Source of the DNA: Alteromonadaceae bacterium
Lineage (GTDB): Bacteria; Pseudomonadota; Gammaproteobacteria; Enterobacterales; Alteromonadaceae
NCBI GenBank assembly: GCA_014872785.1
Contig: WKFJ01000020.1
Coordinates: 1 to 64,000 of the forward strand
DNA: 64,000 bases
Direction of reading: 5' to 3'
Shown here piece after piece: positions 1 to 9,609 of this stretch (position 1 is its first letter; each line of letters starts with the position of its first letter). Under the pieces are notes generated by a model, which saw only the letters and a program-made list of their open reading frames with translations, did not search any database and was not told where the DNA came from. The translations under genes were made by a program, and so were the position numbers.

Positions 1-774
1 AAACGTTCCATCGCTGTTAAGTGGAAGTGTGCCATTGGCCACTGTCTGTGGAATGTCACTATCAAACGTTGTAGGAACATCAGAGGTTTGCACGACTTTG
101 TCAGGCTCTGCGCCGCTTGCCAGCTGTGCGAATGTCTTGGTTTGGTCACCGCTTCCTGCGGTGTAATAGTTAGTGCCGTTTTGTGAGCCTGCAAAAGCAA
201 GTTGCTGCTCGCTACCGTCACTCATTCTGACGGTTGAGCCGTTTTCAAACGTTCCATCGCTGTTAAGAGGTAGTGTGCCGACAGTCGCTGAAAGTTGATT
301 TTTGCTATCAAGTTCCTCTGGCACGTCTTTGGTTCGGGTCACTTCTGTTGGATCCTGACCTTCAACCTCCTGCTTATACGTCATTCGGTCAGCGCCTTGC
401 TTCCCATTATCAAAATAATTAGCACCGCCTGCTGATCCTAAAAAGCTGAGAGTCTGTTTGGTGCCATCATCCATTGTGACCGTTTGGCCGGATGTTATTT
501 TTCCATTTTCATTTAATGTTGCGGTACCAGTTTCAGAACCTGTTCTGAAAAAAGCGGCTGGATTATATATATCATCCATAGACGCCGGCATGTCATTCAC
601 CCGCATTGCCATGTCTGCATAACCCGAATTGGTATCCTGCGCATATACATCGTCACCCGATGCATAGTAGTTTACACCGCCTTTTTCACCAACAAATGTC
701 ATTTGGTCGGTATCGCCGTTGGCAAACCTCACCTCACCGGATTCAAATTTACCTTCATTGTCTAGTGGTAATCT
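1..774 (-). repeat. Tandem ~82-residue repeats in the C-terminal part of TraG
   Basis: Translated on the minus strand, units begin at 774, 525, 276 and 30 (the last cut by the window edge), at spacings of 249, 249 and 246 bp. Shared landmarks are a LPLN-DG-F-like start, then G-x-VRM-DG, a FxGSxxGxNYY core and a variable tail. The second-last and last units share TLPLNSDGTF exactly, and identical DNA (tcaaacgttccatcgctgtt) occurs near 246. Divergence falls towards the left edge, as expected for repeats that expand by unequal recombination. Confidence 0.85.
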
Positions 775-3700
775 TACTGAACTGATAGCAGCCCCAACAC
801 CTCCGTCTTGCATGACTTCTTTGATGGCGCTTAAGCGAGCTGACACATCGTTTCCATTTTCAGATTGCAGGTAATCACTTTTAGCCACATCGGCGAAGAT
901 GTCACCATTGGTTTTCATGGTGTTACTACGCATCTCATCTAAGGAATCGTATTGCGTAACCTTGCTAAGCAACCTAGCAGAATCTGAGAAATTATCAGAG
1001 ACTAAAGCCTCACCAAAATCCTCACCTGTGAGTTTTTTCGCAATGCTAGATAGACCATCGTCTTTACCTGATAAATAGATCATATCAGAAAGACTATTGG
1101 CAGAATCTGAGCGCACTGACATAGAGCTTTCATCGGTTACACTGGCATTGAGCAGTGCATGATTGAAACCATCCACCGCAGCTCGGCCGGCTAATTGATC
1201 GACGTCTGAATACTGTCCACCTGATAACACCATTTGCCAAGATTCAGATGCAATTGAACCTAATTTGTCGAAAAATCCAGAACCTGGACTAAGGTCGTTC
1301 AAAATATTTCTAAACAAACCAGGGTCTTTGAAATTATCATTAAAGAATCCATCCAATTGGGTGTTTTCAGAGTAACGGTTAAAAGCTTCGAAACCTGCCG
1401 CCAACTCCTGATTTTCAAACTTATTGTCACCTGGTTTGATTTTGTCATCTAATTCAAAGTCGCCGGTATGAATCGCCATCATAGCTTCTGCGGCCTGCGG
1501 CGCTAAATTACCCTTTCTGATCTCATCGGCGAAAAACTCAGTTGCCTTACGTTCATCGTCGGATAAACCATTTAACTTTTCTTCAAATACGGCGCTTCTA
1601 GAAGAGAGCATATCCAGCGCCTGATTGAGCTGTTCGCCTTCCTCTTTCTCGATGGGATTGTTGCTTTTTTCTAGTTCGTCGGCCTTGTTTCTAAGAACAT
1701 CATAAGTGTTGGCGCCTGACTCCGGATTCAACCAGTCATTAAAAGCCAATGCGGTTGGCATGCTGACATCAGAGATCTGAGCAAAATCAGAATCGTTTGC
1801 CATTAGCATTGCAGCACCTTGCATCAATCCAGCATTGCTGGGGTCTATATAGCCATTCTCATCAGATAACATGGCGCCAATACTTTGAACTAACGTGTGG
1901 TTGTAATCTGTTCCCGTTCCATCGCTACCAAAAATGCTGTCATACACACCACTGAATTTTTCACTGAGCGCAGTAGTAAAGTTCTTGTCTTCCAATTCTT
2001 CCAGGCGAGCGTCAAGTTTTGTGGAAAGCGCTTCTTGTTGTTTTTTGAAGCCCTCAGAGCCCTTTTCAAACTCTTTCTTTATGCCTTCTTCGGTAAGCAT
2101 CGTGCGGTCTTTTGCTTGAAAACTGGCTCTGTCTTGAATGGTATCATTGACGCCGTCCGAAATAGTTTCCTGGTCTACTGAATTCTCCACATTTGAGGCT
2201 AGGTCAGATGCTTCCTCATAAGCGAATTGATCGTTTTCAACAGCGTCTGCACGCCAATTCAGTTTGACAAGTTCTTCATCGCTCATTAACTGCTCAGCAA
2301 GCCCGGCTTGGCGCTGAGCCGCTTGTTGTTCAATTTCAGCAATTTTTTCATACGTTTCGCCATAGGAGACATTTTCATTGTCATCCGCGCCACGGTAATT
2401 GTAAGCCACATACGCAATATATCGACTCGTCTCAGCACTGATTGCCATATCAAACGCTCTTGCCTCTACGCCTTCGGCATTGGCGGTATAATCTTCTTGC
2501 CTACCCGTGGTAAGCGCTTCTCTGAATCCTTCAATGGCAAGATATTGAGAGCCTACATTGCCGTTAAAGTTGTAATCTTGCTGAGGCGAAAAACGTTCTA
2601 GGTCAAAGCTGTTGGATACCCCCATTTGTTCTAAGTTATCTACTAATTGCTTTTCGAGGTTACGTATCTGCTTATCCGATCCCGTCCAATCACTGTTTAT
2701 TGTGCTGCCAATTCTATTCAAAGATTCGTTACTGAATAAGTTGTCATAGAATTGGCCAATGTTAAATCCATTTCCATTTCCATAAGGGTCGTCCATGGCG
2801 CGTAAATGTGTTTTCATTACTTCTTGATTTGACGACACACCCTGCATTTGCGAAATCGAATCGTTGTAGGCGGTTTCGGCTTTTTCAGTTAATTGAATTT
2901 GGTCAGACTGGGAAGCTAACTCACGTAATTCGTTTGCCATCGTGTCAGTAACTTGAAACGTCTCACTATCTCTATTTTCAATGAAATCATTGAACGTTTG
3001 GCTTTCGACTAATTGATTGTTGGCCGACTCTATTGCCGCCTCAATTTCTTGCAACGTGGTTCCCCATCCAGCCAATTCTGCATCCGTTAGAACGCCACTG
3101 ATCCCCAAGTCAATTCCCGCGCTACCTTTCGCACCTTTAGAGTTGCTGGTTTGTTCTTTTTCCTTTTCGGTGATCGAATCACCAAAATCATTCTCACCGC
3201 GGCTAGTACTTGTGTCCGTAGAATGAATATCTCCCGCTGTAAACCCTTTGGAAATATCACCGTCAGCACCAGCCCCTATACGCCCCATGATTTGCGATAC
3301 AATCTGTGCAGCTTCTTTGGCATCAATCCCGGATTGATTTGCCAGTGAGGTTTGAAGATTTTTGCCAAATTGATAGGCGATTTGGTCTGAACTCGTTTCT
3401 CCAGAGGAAGATTGAGCGGCGAAAGAAAGGCTCCCGCCACTTCCCCACGCATTGCTGTAGTTCTGCTGAAACGCACTGCTTTGCGATTCTGAAATCGATG
3501 AGCCAATACCGCCACCAGTACTAATAGCGTTATCCACACCACTTTTCACGGAGAGTGTCGATATCGTCGGGTCAGTCATCGTTTTTTGTGCATAAACATT
3601 TTGACCAGTTTGACCATCAATACCGGTGTTGTAACCCATGCCGGACTTATCCCCATTATTCTGTGGGCTTTCGATGGTCGGCGCTGCGTATTTCGGATCA

Positions 3701-5139
3701 ACCGTACCTTTTGTCAGTCCCGTTGACGCTCCCATCAATGAATGAACTTTACCGAACAACAAATACAGCGCCAGCATCGGAATGGTTGTCATTAAAGCGC
3801 CGGCAGTAGACAACTCCGCCATGACTGAAGTCATGATTTCAGGGGTACCGCCAAAGGTGAATGCTTTGGCATCAATGGCATCACGGATAGCGTGCATAGT
3901 ATAGAAATCGACAAATATCTGTACCACGCCCCACAAGTTAATGAAGATAATCAGCATCGAATACTGGGCAACATGTTTCACCCCATTACCGCCCGCTACC
4001 ATCAATAACACCACAATCGGGGAGATGAAAAAAGAAAACGCCTCGAATATGGTCACAACAGGAGTGAAGGCTTGTTTGAATAACTCTGCCATCCCTGCGT
4101 TATCGAACAAACGCTGTTGCATGCCTTGCCACACCATCATATCGACTTCTTTTTCAAACTCAGTGCCGCGCATACCGTTTCGCAACAAATAATTGGCAAA
4201 CATACCTACTTGCATTTGATAAGCATTGGGGGCAGAAGGGTCATTCAACATTATGAGGTCAATCGCATCTTCGATGCTATCTGGGTCTGAATTTCCCATG
4301 ATTTGCGCGATTTCCGCTGGCGAATAAGATTTAATTTCGGCGTCAAGAATATTCGCTGCTGCCGGGCAGGTAGTGACCGTCCCGAAGCCATCTGTGTCAT
4401 CACCCATGAAAAGTGTTGTGGCAATACCGTCGTAATTTGCGCTGACTTTCACTTTCTCAAAAAGCGTGTCATCCAGTGTTGCTCTCATCAAGTTGGACCA
4501 GTTAGCGCTTACCGGATTACCATCTAAGTCATTGTCGGCACCAATACAGTCAACAACGTAATTTTTCATTGAGCGCTCTAAGTCGAAGTTAGACTCCCCT
4601 GTTCCATATAAAGCTGCGCTGCTTGGCTTTGTCGAATATAACCGTACAAGTGCCCCCAAGACGCTATTGACACTCTGGGTGGATACCCCAGCTATTTGAA
4701 AGTGATGTTCTAAAAGTTGTCGGATAGTGGTCATCGCATTGGTAGAAATATAAGCTGGCAACGCGGCCAGCGCGGGCACATCGCCAACAGGCACCTCCGC
4801 CGCGTTGGGGTCACTCATGGAATGAACAAACACATCAAACTTAGTGCCTTGTGGGGAGGCGATAAGGATCCACATGACGATACCCACTGCGAATTCTTTG
4901 AGCGGGTTTGCTCCCTTATCATCCGTAATAACTCTGATAAAGGAATAGAGAAACACCAGGATAAAGACCACACGCGCCAACAGGGTGAGTTCAGGCGCGG
5001 TACTCAATCGCACAACCGCTTCTAATGTAGAAACGACTAAATCTTGATCCCCATATATGTAAATATCAAGGCAGTCACCATTGTCCCCGCAACGGTCATT
5101 AAATTCTTTTTTCTGATATGTATTGTCAACGTACGGCAT
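1..5139 (-). CDS. traG: TraG, F-type mating-pair stabilisation protein, very long, 3' end outside window
   Basis: The frame opens at ATG 5139 (MPYVDNTYQKK) and stays open to base 1, so at least 1713 residues are encoded; F-plasmid TraG is under 1000. Hydrophobic segments near residues 45-65 and 75-95, and a further group around residues 340-480, fit the inner-membrane TraG_N region. A long hydrophilic Gln/Ser/Glu-rich part follows. The last ~260 residues visible are tandem ~82-residue repeats. Known role: stabilises mating pairs and assembles the F-type T4SS, with the C-terminal part involved in entry exclusion. The start is supported by an activator-type promoter whose -10 lies about 35 bases upstream. 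I infer that the extra length is an expanded periplasmic or surface region. Confidence 0.85.
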   Translation of the reverse strand, partial: MPYVDNTYQKKEFNDRCGDNGDCLDIYIYGDQDLVVSTLEAVVRLSTAPELTLLARVVFILVFLYSFIRVITDDKGANPLKEFAVGIVMWILIASPQGTKFDVFVHSMSDPNAAEVPVGDVPALAALPAYISTNAMTTIRQLLEHHFQIAGVSTQSVNSVLGALVRLYSTKPSSAALYGTGESNFDLERSMKNYVVDCIGADNDLDGNPVSANWSNLMRATLDDTLFEKVKVSANYDGIATTLFMGDDTDGFGTVTTCPAAANILDAEIKSYSPAEIAQIMGNSDPDSIEDAIDLIMLNDPSAPNAYQMQVGMFANYLLRNGMRGTEFEKEVDMMVWQGMQQRLFDNAGMAELFKQAFTPVVTIFEAFSFFISPIVVLLMVAGGNGVKHVAQYSMLIIFINLWGVVQIFVDFYTMHAIRDAIDAKAFTFGGTPEIMTSVMAELSTAGALMTTIPMLALYLLFGKVHSLMGASTGLTKGTVDPKYAAPTIESPQNNGDKSGMGYNTGIDGQTGQNVYAQKTMTDPTISTLSVKSGVDNAISTGGGIGSSISESQSSAFQQNYSNAWGSGGSLSFAAQSSSGETSSDQIAYQFGKNLQTSLANQSGIDAKEAAQIVSQIMGRIGAGADGDISKGFTAGDIHSTDTSTSRGENDFGDSITEKEKEQTSNSKGAKGSAGIDLGISGVLTDAELAGWGTTLQEIEAAIESANNQLVESQTFNDFIENRDSETFQVTDTMANELRELASQSDQIQLTEKAETAYNDSISQMQGVSSNQEVMKTHLRAMDDPYGNGNGFNIGQFYDNLFSNESLNRIGSTINSDWTGSDKQIRNLEKQLVDNLEQMGVSNSFDLERFSPQQDYNFNGNVGSQYLAIEGFREALTTGRQEDYTANAEGVEARAFDMAISAETSRYIAYVAYNYRGADDNENVSYGETYEKIAEIEQQAAQRQAGLAEQLMSDEELVKLNWRADAVENDQFAYEEASDLASNVENSVDQETISDGVNDTIQDRASFQAKDRTMLTEEGIKKEFEKGSEGFKKQQEALSTKLDARLEELEDKNFTTALSEKFSGVYDSIFGSDGTGTDYNHTLVQSIGAMLSDENGYIDPSNAGLMQGAAMLMANDSDFAQISDVSMPTALAFNDWLNPESGANTYDVLRNKADELEKSNNPIEKEEGEQLNQALDMLSSRSAVFEEKLNGLSDDERKATEFFADEIRKGNLAPQAAEAMMAIHTGDFELDDKIKPGDNKFENQELAAGFEAFNRYSENTQLDGFFNDNFKDPGLFRNILNDLSPGSGFFDKLGSIASESWQMVLSGGQYSDVDQLAGRAAVDGFNHALLNASVTDESSMSVRSDSANSLSDMIYLSGKDDGLSSIAKKLTGEDFGEALVSDNFSDSARLLSKVTQYDSLDEMRSNTMKTNGDIFADVAKSDYLQSENGNDVSARLSAIKEVMQDGGVGAAISSVRLPLDNEGKFESGEVRFANGDTDQMTFVGEKGGVNYYASGDDVYAQDTNSGYADMAMRVNDMPASMDDIYNPAAFFRTGSETGTATLNENGKITSGQTVTMDDGTKQTLSFLGSAGGANYFDNGKQGADRMTYKQEVEGQDPTEVTRTKDVPEELDSKNQLSATVGTLPLNSDGTFENGSTVRMSDGSEQQLAFAGSQNGTNYYTAGSGDQTKTFAQLASGAEPDKVVQTSDVPTTFDSDIPQTVANGTLPLNSDGTF

Positions 5140-5203
5140 GGCCAAAAATCGCTTCTATGATGTAATGCACAGCATTTTAGCGATTGGCAAGCAAGAAAGG
5201 CGA

Positions 5204-5234
5204 CGCTAGACCACAGTGAATACCGCAGTCTAGG
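5204..5234 (-). promoter_or_regulatory. Activator-type dyad operator upstream of traG
   Basis: On the minus strand a CCTAGACTGCGGTA half is followed by a TTCACTGTGGTCTAGC half. A -10-like TAAAAT lies at 5174-5179, exactly 25 bases after TCTAGC, the spacing kept in all seven copies in this window. Likely bound by the FlhDC-like activator (inference). Confidence 0.7.
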
Positions 5235-5241
5235 CACTAAA

Positions 5242-5748
5242 TTATTCGCAGTCTAACAACCTACCGTTACAGTAAAGCTCCACCAGTTGAGGTTGTCCTT
5301 GTCCAAATAAGCGAGAGTTGATCGTGCCTCCTACTCCGGAAGTGGAGCCAAGCGCAAAGGGTCCTTTTTTTCGCTTCACGATAAGGTCTCGATACATCTC
5401 GATGTATTGGGTATCTGCACCGCGAGTCCACTCATAAAAGTATTCAGCGGTGCCGTTCTTAGCGGCCTCAAACAACACTGAAGGATGAACGCCGCCTCGT
5501 TTTTCATATCGTGCAACCGGAGACATGTAGGTTAAATGCAAAGATGAGTGGTCATTGGTTAACATGACATTCGGCGCATCACCTTTACATCCATAAGCAA
5601 CCAGAATAAACCGAGTATCATTTTCCCACGGTACAACACCAGCGGCTGCGTAATCACAGGCTTCAGTAACTTTAGGGATAGTGCCATAGGTTGCAGACGC
5701 TTCGGTTGCAACAACGAGCAAAAAGATAGCAAATACAGACTTTAACAT
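5242..5748 (-). CDS. Exported protein of unknown function between traH and traG
   Basis: The 168-residue product starts with a clear signal peptide (MLKSVFAIFLLVVATEASA). I chose ATG 5748 because GGAG sits 10 bases upstream and the signal peptide then begins correctly. The mature part has four or more cysteines and ends CNGRLLDCE, suggesting a disulphide-bonded periplasmic or secreted protein. It lies between the terminator after the traF-traH group and the traG promoter, a place where related elements keep entry-exclusion or pilus accessory genes. I do not recognise its family. Confidence 0.75.
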   Translation of the reverse strand: MLKSVFAIFLLVVATEASATYGTIPKVTEACDYAAAGVVPWENDTRFILVAYGCKGDAPNVMLTNDHSSLHLTYMSPVARYEKRGGVHPSVLFEAAKNGTAEYFYEWTRGADTQYIEMYRDLIVKRKKGPFALGSTSGVGGTINSRLFGQGQPQLVELYCNGRLLDCE

Positions 5749-5913
5749 TGGGACGCACTCCATTTCAGAGAGTGACAATCAGACAGCGTTAAAGATCATA
5801 TATAAAGTCTCCAACATCCACAAGCTTTAATTGTCAATTACTGACATCATTATCACTAAAATGGTATTTATAGGGCAAAATATGGCGTTATTTTTATTTT
5901 ATTTTAGATACAA

Positions 5914-5938
5914 AAAAGCCCGCTTGAAACGGGCTTTA
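5914..5938 (-). terminator. Rho-independent terminator after the traF-traH operon
   Basis: Read on the minus strand, AAAGCCCG, a 7-base loop, CGGGCTTT and then a T run. It ends transcription from the 5967-6857 gene. Confidence 0.85.
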
Positions 5939-5966
5939 AAAGTTGGATAAAGGTAGATAGTATTAA

Positions 5967-6857
5967 TTATAGACAGACTTTGATATTGATAAATTGACTA
6001 GGGTTTTGCAGTACCGCATTGTTATTGTGATGCGCTATTTTCCACTGGCGTTTCTTAAGTTTTAATTCGTACCCTCTGAACTTCTTTGGACCGATGACTG
6101 TCCCTAGCCAATGGGTTTTGGAATATAAACAAATACCCGGCAGTGTACCCCGCTGCTTCTTAAGATGTTCATTATCGAGAATAAAATACTCCAATTCCCC
6201 CCAGCGCTTCATGAAATCATGATTAGCAACAACATCAAAATGCACATATCGTTCATCAACATCCTTAACATTAACCGATAAACCATGGCGCATCGGGTCA
6301 AGATAGGCATAGTAGACCATATCGACCAGTTCTTGTTTATACTGCGCTTTCGCTGCTAATGAGTCTTCGATTGTGGGGCGAAGTAGCATATCTCGCTTAA
6401 TTTCAAACAGCGCCACATTGGCTGCCACAATTTCCTTGGTCGATGTCAGCTTAGTGGCTTGGTCGAACTGAAGCATAACCTGTTGCAGTCTGGAAACTAA
6501 GGCCTGGTTATCCTTAACCGATTCAAACAATGCGAGAGTGTCTTGCTCATTGAGACTAACATCGGCGACTAACGAATAGGTTCCGCTATCTCGTGACCAA
6601 CGCTCCTCTAACACATCGACATTCACCGACGCTATCCCCAGCGCTTTAATCGATTCTCTATAGCGCCCATCTTTGAACGTTTCTACTCCAGAGACAAGCA
6701 ATGGTAGATTTTGCAATCCTTCTTTTTTAGCCTTTAATCTTGCTGACTGACGAACCGCATAATCAGACTCGTTATTAATTTTTACACTCACCTCTACTTG
6801 TATTGCACTTGAACAAGAGGTAAATAAAAATCCTAAAATAAAAACTGCAATACGCAT
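5967..6857 (-). CDS. Exported or lipoprotein-like protein with FlgT-like N-terminus
   Basis: The 296-residue product starts with a short signal peptide and a possible lipobox (FLFTSC, Cys15). Residues about 30-105 have the pattern of repeated Ala/Lys-rich helices followed by a strand with an alternating Val motif (YSLVADVSL), recalling the N-terminal domain of flagellar protein FlgT and related LPP20-type envelope proteins; this likeness is by eye only. It follows traH by about 70 bases and is terminated just downstream, so it is probably the last gene of the traF-traH operon. Role in transfer is inferred only from position. Confidence 0.7.
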   Translation of the reverse strand: MRIAVFILGFLFTSCSSAIQVEVSVKINNESDYAVRQSARLKAKKEGLQNLPLLVSGVETFKDGRYRESIKALGIASVNVDVLEERWSRDSGTYSLVADVSLNEQDTLALFESVKDNQALVSRLQQVMLQFDQATKLTSTKEIVAANVALFEIKRDMLLRPTIEDSLAAKAQYKQELVDMVYYAYLDPMRHGLSVNVKDVDERYVHFDVVANHDFMKRWGELEYFILDNEHLKKQRGTLPGICLYSKTHWLGTVIGPKKFRGYELKLKKRQWKIAHHNNNAVLQNPSQFINIKVCL

Positions 6858-6926
6858 TGAAAAAACATCCTACATGTTGATTCTAGCAGCGTATCACAGC
6901 AACAGGTAGAGGCAACTATCTGGTAA

Positions 6927-8414
6927 TTAGCGAGATAAGTTCTTGCGCGTCATTGTCAGTAGTGCCGCAGCATGACTGGCACGATCATGGGCTGCCCTAT
7001 TCTTCTTATCCAAGTTGTCTTTGAAGTTGATGAATTTAGCCTCAAAATTATCTTTAAGCCTGACAATCGACTGAATATCTACCGGTTGGGAAGAATCTTG
7101 TTTGACGTAGGCTATGGCGTGATAAAGCACGACTAATGCGTCCATAGCCAATCTCACGGCATGCTCTCTGGCTAGTTGTGAGGCTAGCATAGTACCTAAA
7201 TCCTTCAGCTGATTCTTATCATATTCTCGTGCAGCTCGGGTCCAGGAATAGCGCACAACGCGCTTAAAGTTCTTTTGCTCCTCTTTTAGCGAGTCATCTG
7301 ATTTGGTATGGGCAACCTCGAAAATCCCGAGTGGGAAATCTCCACCATCACCATTGATGATAGCTTCGTAATAGGGCTTAAAGCCAACTTTAATCTCATC
7401 AGGCGCTTCTTCTCTGGTAACACTCATACATTGCATTTTTAGCTTTTCATTTTCGTAAGCTTCCGTTCCTGCCGCACCGACTAACCCATTGGTACTGCCA
7501 ACACAGCGCCTGATCCCAGTGTCTCCCCCCGAACTGACAGCGCCTTCATAGATGGTTTGTAAAGTTAATACTGGCTCAACCGGCTCATAACTAAAACATT
7601 GTTCACCGCCATCAACCGCCGCGTCACATTCGTCTTTACTTTTCGCATGCACAATGACGGTTCCGACCAGCGACATCACAAACTCAAGTGCTTGTTTACG
7701 CTTTTCAGCATCCGACGCATTTTTGTCGACGATACCTATCATTTCCATCGTGGGGTAACTGCTCGACACAAAATGGGTCAAGACGTTGTGTTCAATCTTT
7801 TTCCTCGTGGCCTCTGACAGTTTTTGATCTGATGAATCTTCCTTCGTGGTTTTTTTAACACCAAAAAAATCTGCAATGCCGGAGTCTTGGTCGATAAGTA
7901 CCCCTTGGTTTTCCGCCCATTTAGTCACTTTATTTGAAAAGTCGGTTTCTTTGGCCAGCCATTCCATCGATTGCTCACAACTATTGCGACCAAATTTGTT
8001 CATGTCTGATATCATTTTTTGAATAGAGTCGGATATATCTTTACACGCTGGACAAATGGACTGTAATGCTAATTGGAAAAAATAAGGTGCAGACCCTTGC
8101 GCCACCCCACGCGCCACCTGTACTATTTCGTCACCACTTATTAACCCAAAAGACCCCGCAAAAATATCAACGCCATTACAACCGGCGGATATAGATGGTG
8201 GGGTAAATCTTGCCAACGACACGTTCTTTTGTTGAATGCGTCCGGAAAAGCTGCCGCCACTTAAATACATGCCTTCTTGCAAATCCTGCGTATAGTGAGG
8301 TCTTGTTTGTGCATACGAATCAAATATTTCTTTCACACCTGAATTGGCGTGAGACGTGGTCGCAGCCAAGCTTATCGAAACACCGAGCATGGTTCGCACT
8401 AAAAAATGGCTCAT
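6927..8414 (-). CDS. traH: TraH, conjugal pilus assembly protein
   Basis: The 495-residue product has a signal peptide ending near ATTSHA and the Gly-rich, Cys-containing TraH pattern (CNGVDIFAGSFGLIS, then SICPACKDI). F TraH is about 460 residues, so the length is normal. TraH is a periplasmic protein of the F-type T4SS that works with TraF, TraU and TraW in pilus assembly. The gene begins 10 bases after traF and is very likely co-transcribed from the activator-type promoter at 9449-9509. Confidence 0.92.
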   Translation of the reverse strand: MSHFLVRTMLGVSISLAATTSHANSGVKEIFDSYAQTRPHYTQDLQEGMYLSGGSFSGRIQQKNVSLARFTPPSISAGCNGVDIFAGSFGLISGDEIVQVARGVAQGSAPYFFQLALQSICPACKDISDSIQKMISDMNKFGRNSCEQSMEWLAKETDFSNKVTKWAENQGVLIDQDSGIADFFGVKKTTKEDSSDQKLSEATRKKIEHNVLTHFVSSSYPTMEMIGIVDKNASDAEKRKQALEFVMSLVGTVIVHAKSKDECDAAVDGGEQCFSYEPVEPVLTLQTIYEGAVSSGGDTGIRRCVGSTNGLVGAAGTEAYENEKLKMQCMSVTREEAPDEIKVGFKPYYEAIINGDGGDFPLGIFEVAHTKSDDSLKEEQKNFKRVVRYSWTRAAREYDKNQLKDLGTMLASQLAREHAVRLAMDALVVLYHAIAYVKQDSSQPVDIQSIVRLKDNFEAKFINFKDNLDKKNRAAHDRASHAAALLTMTRKNLSR

Positions 8415-8423
8415 CTTTGGGCC

Positions 8424-9416
8424 CTATAATTTTTTTACTTGGTTGGCTAATTTTGCGCGTAAGATATCAGTCAAATAATTGGGGTCGTTTTCTAACTTGT
8501 CTTTCTGCACGATAATCTCGCCGTTCTTGTTTTCAAACACGTTGAGTTCACGCACCATCTGCGTATCTTCATACTCACTATCACTGATCATGCCTGTCTC
8601 TTTGGCTGCCAGTAACAATCGTTCTTTGAATTGCGGGTATGCTTTTAAGCCAACGGAAACCGGATACATAAATTCGCGTTTATTCCCGACTAAAAACAAT
8701 GAAGGCGTCCTGTCTACACCCATCCTCTGGTAGAGACGTGTGTTGACGTCATTCACGACTTCAAATGTCTCTATACCTGGGATCGGCTTTCCGTCCATCG
8801 AAATCGCCAAAATGGTAAACCCCTCATTATCTTGCAGCGCTTTGAGAGTAGGGATTTGTTTATGACAGAACCCACAATCACTGCGGTAAAAGAACCATAT
8901 ATGGGCTTTCTCTGCGAGGGAGGCTAAAACACCGTCGGCTTTGTCAATTGCCTCGGTAGCAAAAGCTTTGATATTCATCGCGGTAGTTGGTCGACGAACA
9001 GATTCATCTAGCAGTGGGTCGCGTGACATGTAATTCATCATCTTGGTCGAAAAGCGCGTCGAATAGTCGAGCATTAGGCGTTGTGCATATGCCGCTTGCG
9101 CTAGATTTTCATCGGTCGGATTATTCACGGCCTGGTCTTGAATGCGTTGGATGTTGTCGCGTAACCACTGTACGTTGATGGATATGGTTTCTGGTTCCTT
9201 AGGCGTCTGTTCGGGTTGCGCTTGTGTGGGCGGTATCACAGGCACTATTGGTTTTGGTTTTTTCCTTTCTTCTTCAACAGGATCTTCATACCAGAACCAT
9301 CCTCTTTCACGGTCTTCAAAAAAGCTTTTTTTACTTTCATTTTTCTGGGATGTTTGCGCATCAATCGCGCCACTCCATGCCACCAGCATTCCCAATAACA
9401 ACAGTGTTCGTTTCAT
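8424..9416 (-). CDS. traF: TraF, periplasmic thioredoxin-fold pilus assembly protein
   Basis: The 330-residue product starts at ATG 9416 (MKRTLLLLGMLVAW). The longer ORF reaches 9464 but would place the promoter -10 (9449-9454) inside the gene. A signal peptide is followed by a Pro-rich linker, a helical region and a thioredoxin-like domain with a CGFC redox pair near residues 181-184 and a cis-Pro region (RTPSLFLVG). F TraF lacks the CxxC pair, so this version may be a working disulphide oxidoreductase or isomerase. It is the first gene of the traF-traH-5967 operon. Confidence 0.92.
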   Translation of the reverse strand: MKRTLLLLGMLVAWSGAIDAQTSQKNESKKSFFEDRERGWFWYEDPVEEERKKPKPIVPVIPPTQAQPEQTPKEPETISINVQWLRDNIQRIQDQAVNNPTDENLAQAAYAQRLMLDYSTRFSTKMMNYMSRDPLLDESVRRPTTAMNIKAFATEAIDKADGVLASLAEKAHIWFFYRSDCGFCHKQIPTLKALQDNEGFTILAISMDGKPIPGIETFEVVNDVNTRLYQRMGVDRTPSLFLVGNKREFMYPVSVGLKAYPQFKERLLLAAKETGMISDSEYEDTQMVRELNVFENKNGEIIVQKDKLENDPNYLTDILRAKLANQVKKL

Positions 9417-9479
9417 CGCCCTACCCAAAGTAACTTCGTCATTGCGAAATTTTAAGATATTCAAGGAAAACGATGAGGT

Positions 9480-9509
9480 TGTAGGATGCAGTAAACACCT
9501 TTGTCTACA
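9480..9509 (-). promoter_or_regulatory. Activator-type dyad operator upstream of traF
   Basis: Minus strand: TGTAGACAAAGGTG half, then TTTACTGCATCCTACA half, followed after the conserved spacing by -10 TAAAAT at 9449-9454. The right half is degenerate (CCTACA for TCTAGC). Confidence 0.65.
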
Positions 9510-9559
9510 GCTAAAAAAATGAGGTCAAAACGAGGAATATGTAAAAATCAAAAAAGAAA

Positions 9560-9578
9560 GGCCACCAAAAAGGTGGCC
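9560..9578 (-). terminator. Terminator after the FlhDC-like operon
   Basis: Minus strand: GGCCACC, TTTTT loop, GGTGGCC, then TTTCTTTTTT. It insulates the activator genes from traF. Confidence 0.85.
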
Positions 9579-9609
9579 AGAGGGGCACTACAAACAAGGG
9601 AGATTACAT

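Noticed and set aside
1897..4527. Several plus-strand ORFs of 60-102 codons
   Set aside because: They are shadows of traG, whose minus-strand frame is open throughout, and have no ribosome binding sites or protein-like patterns.
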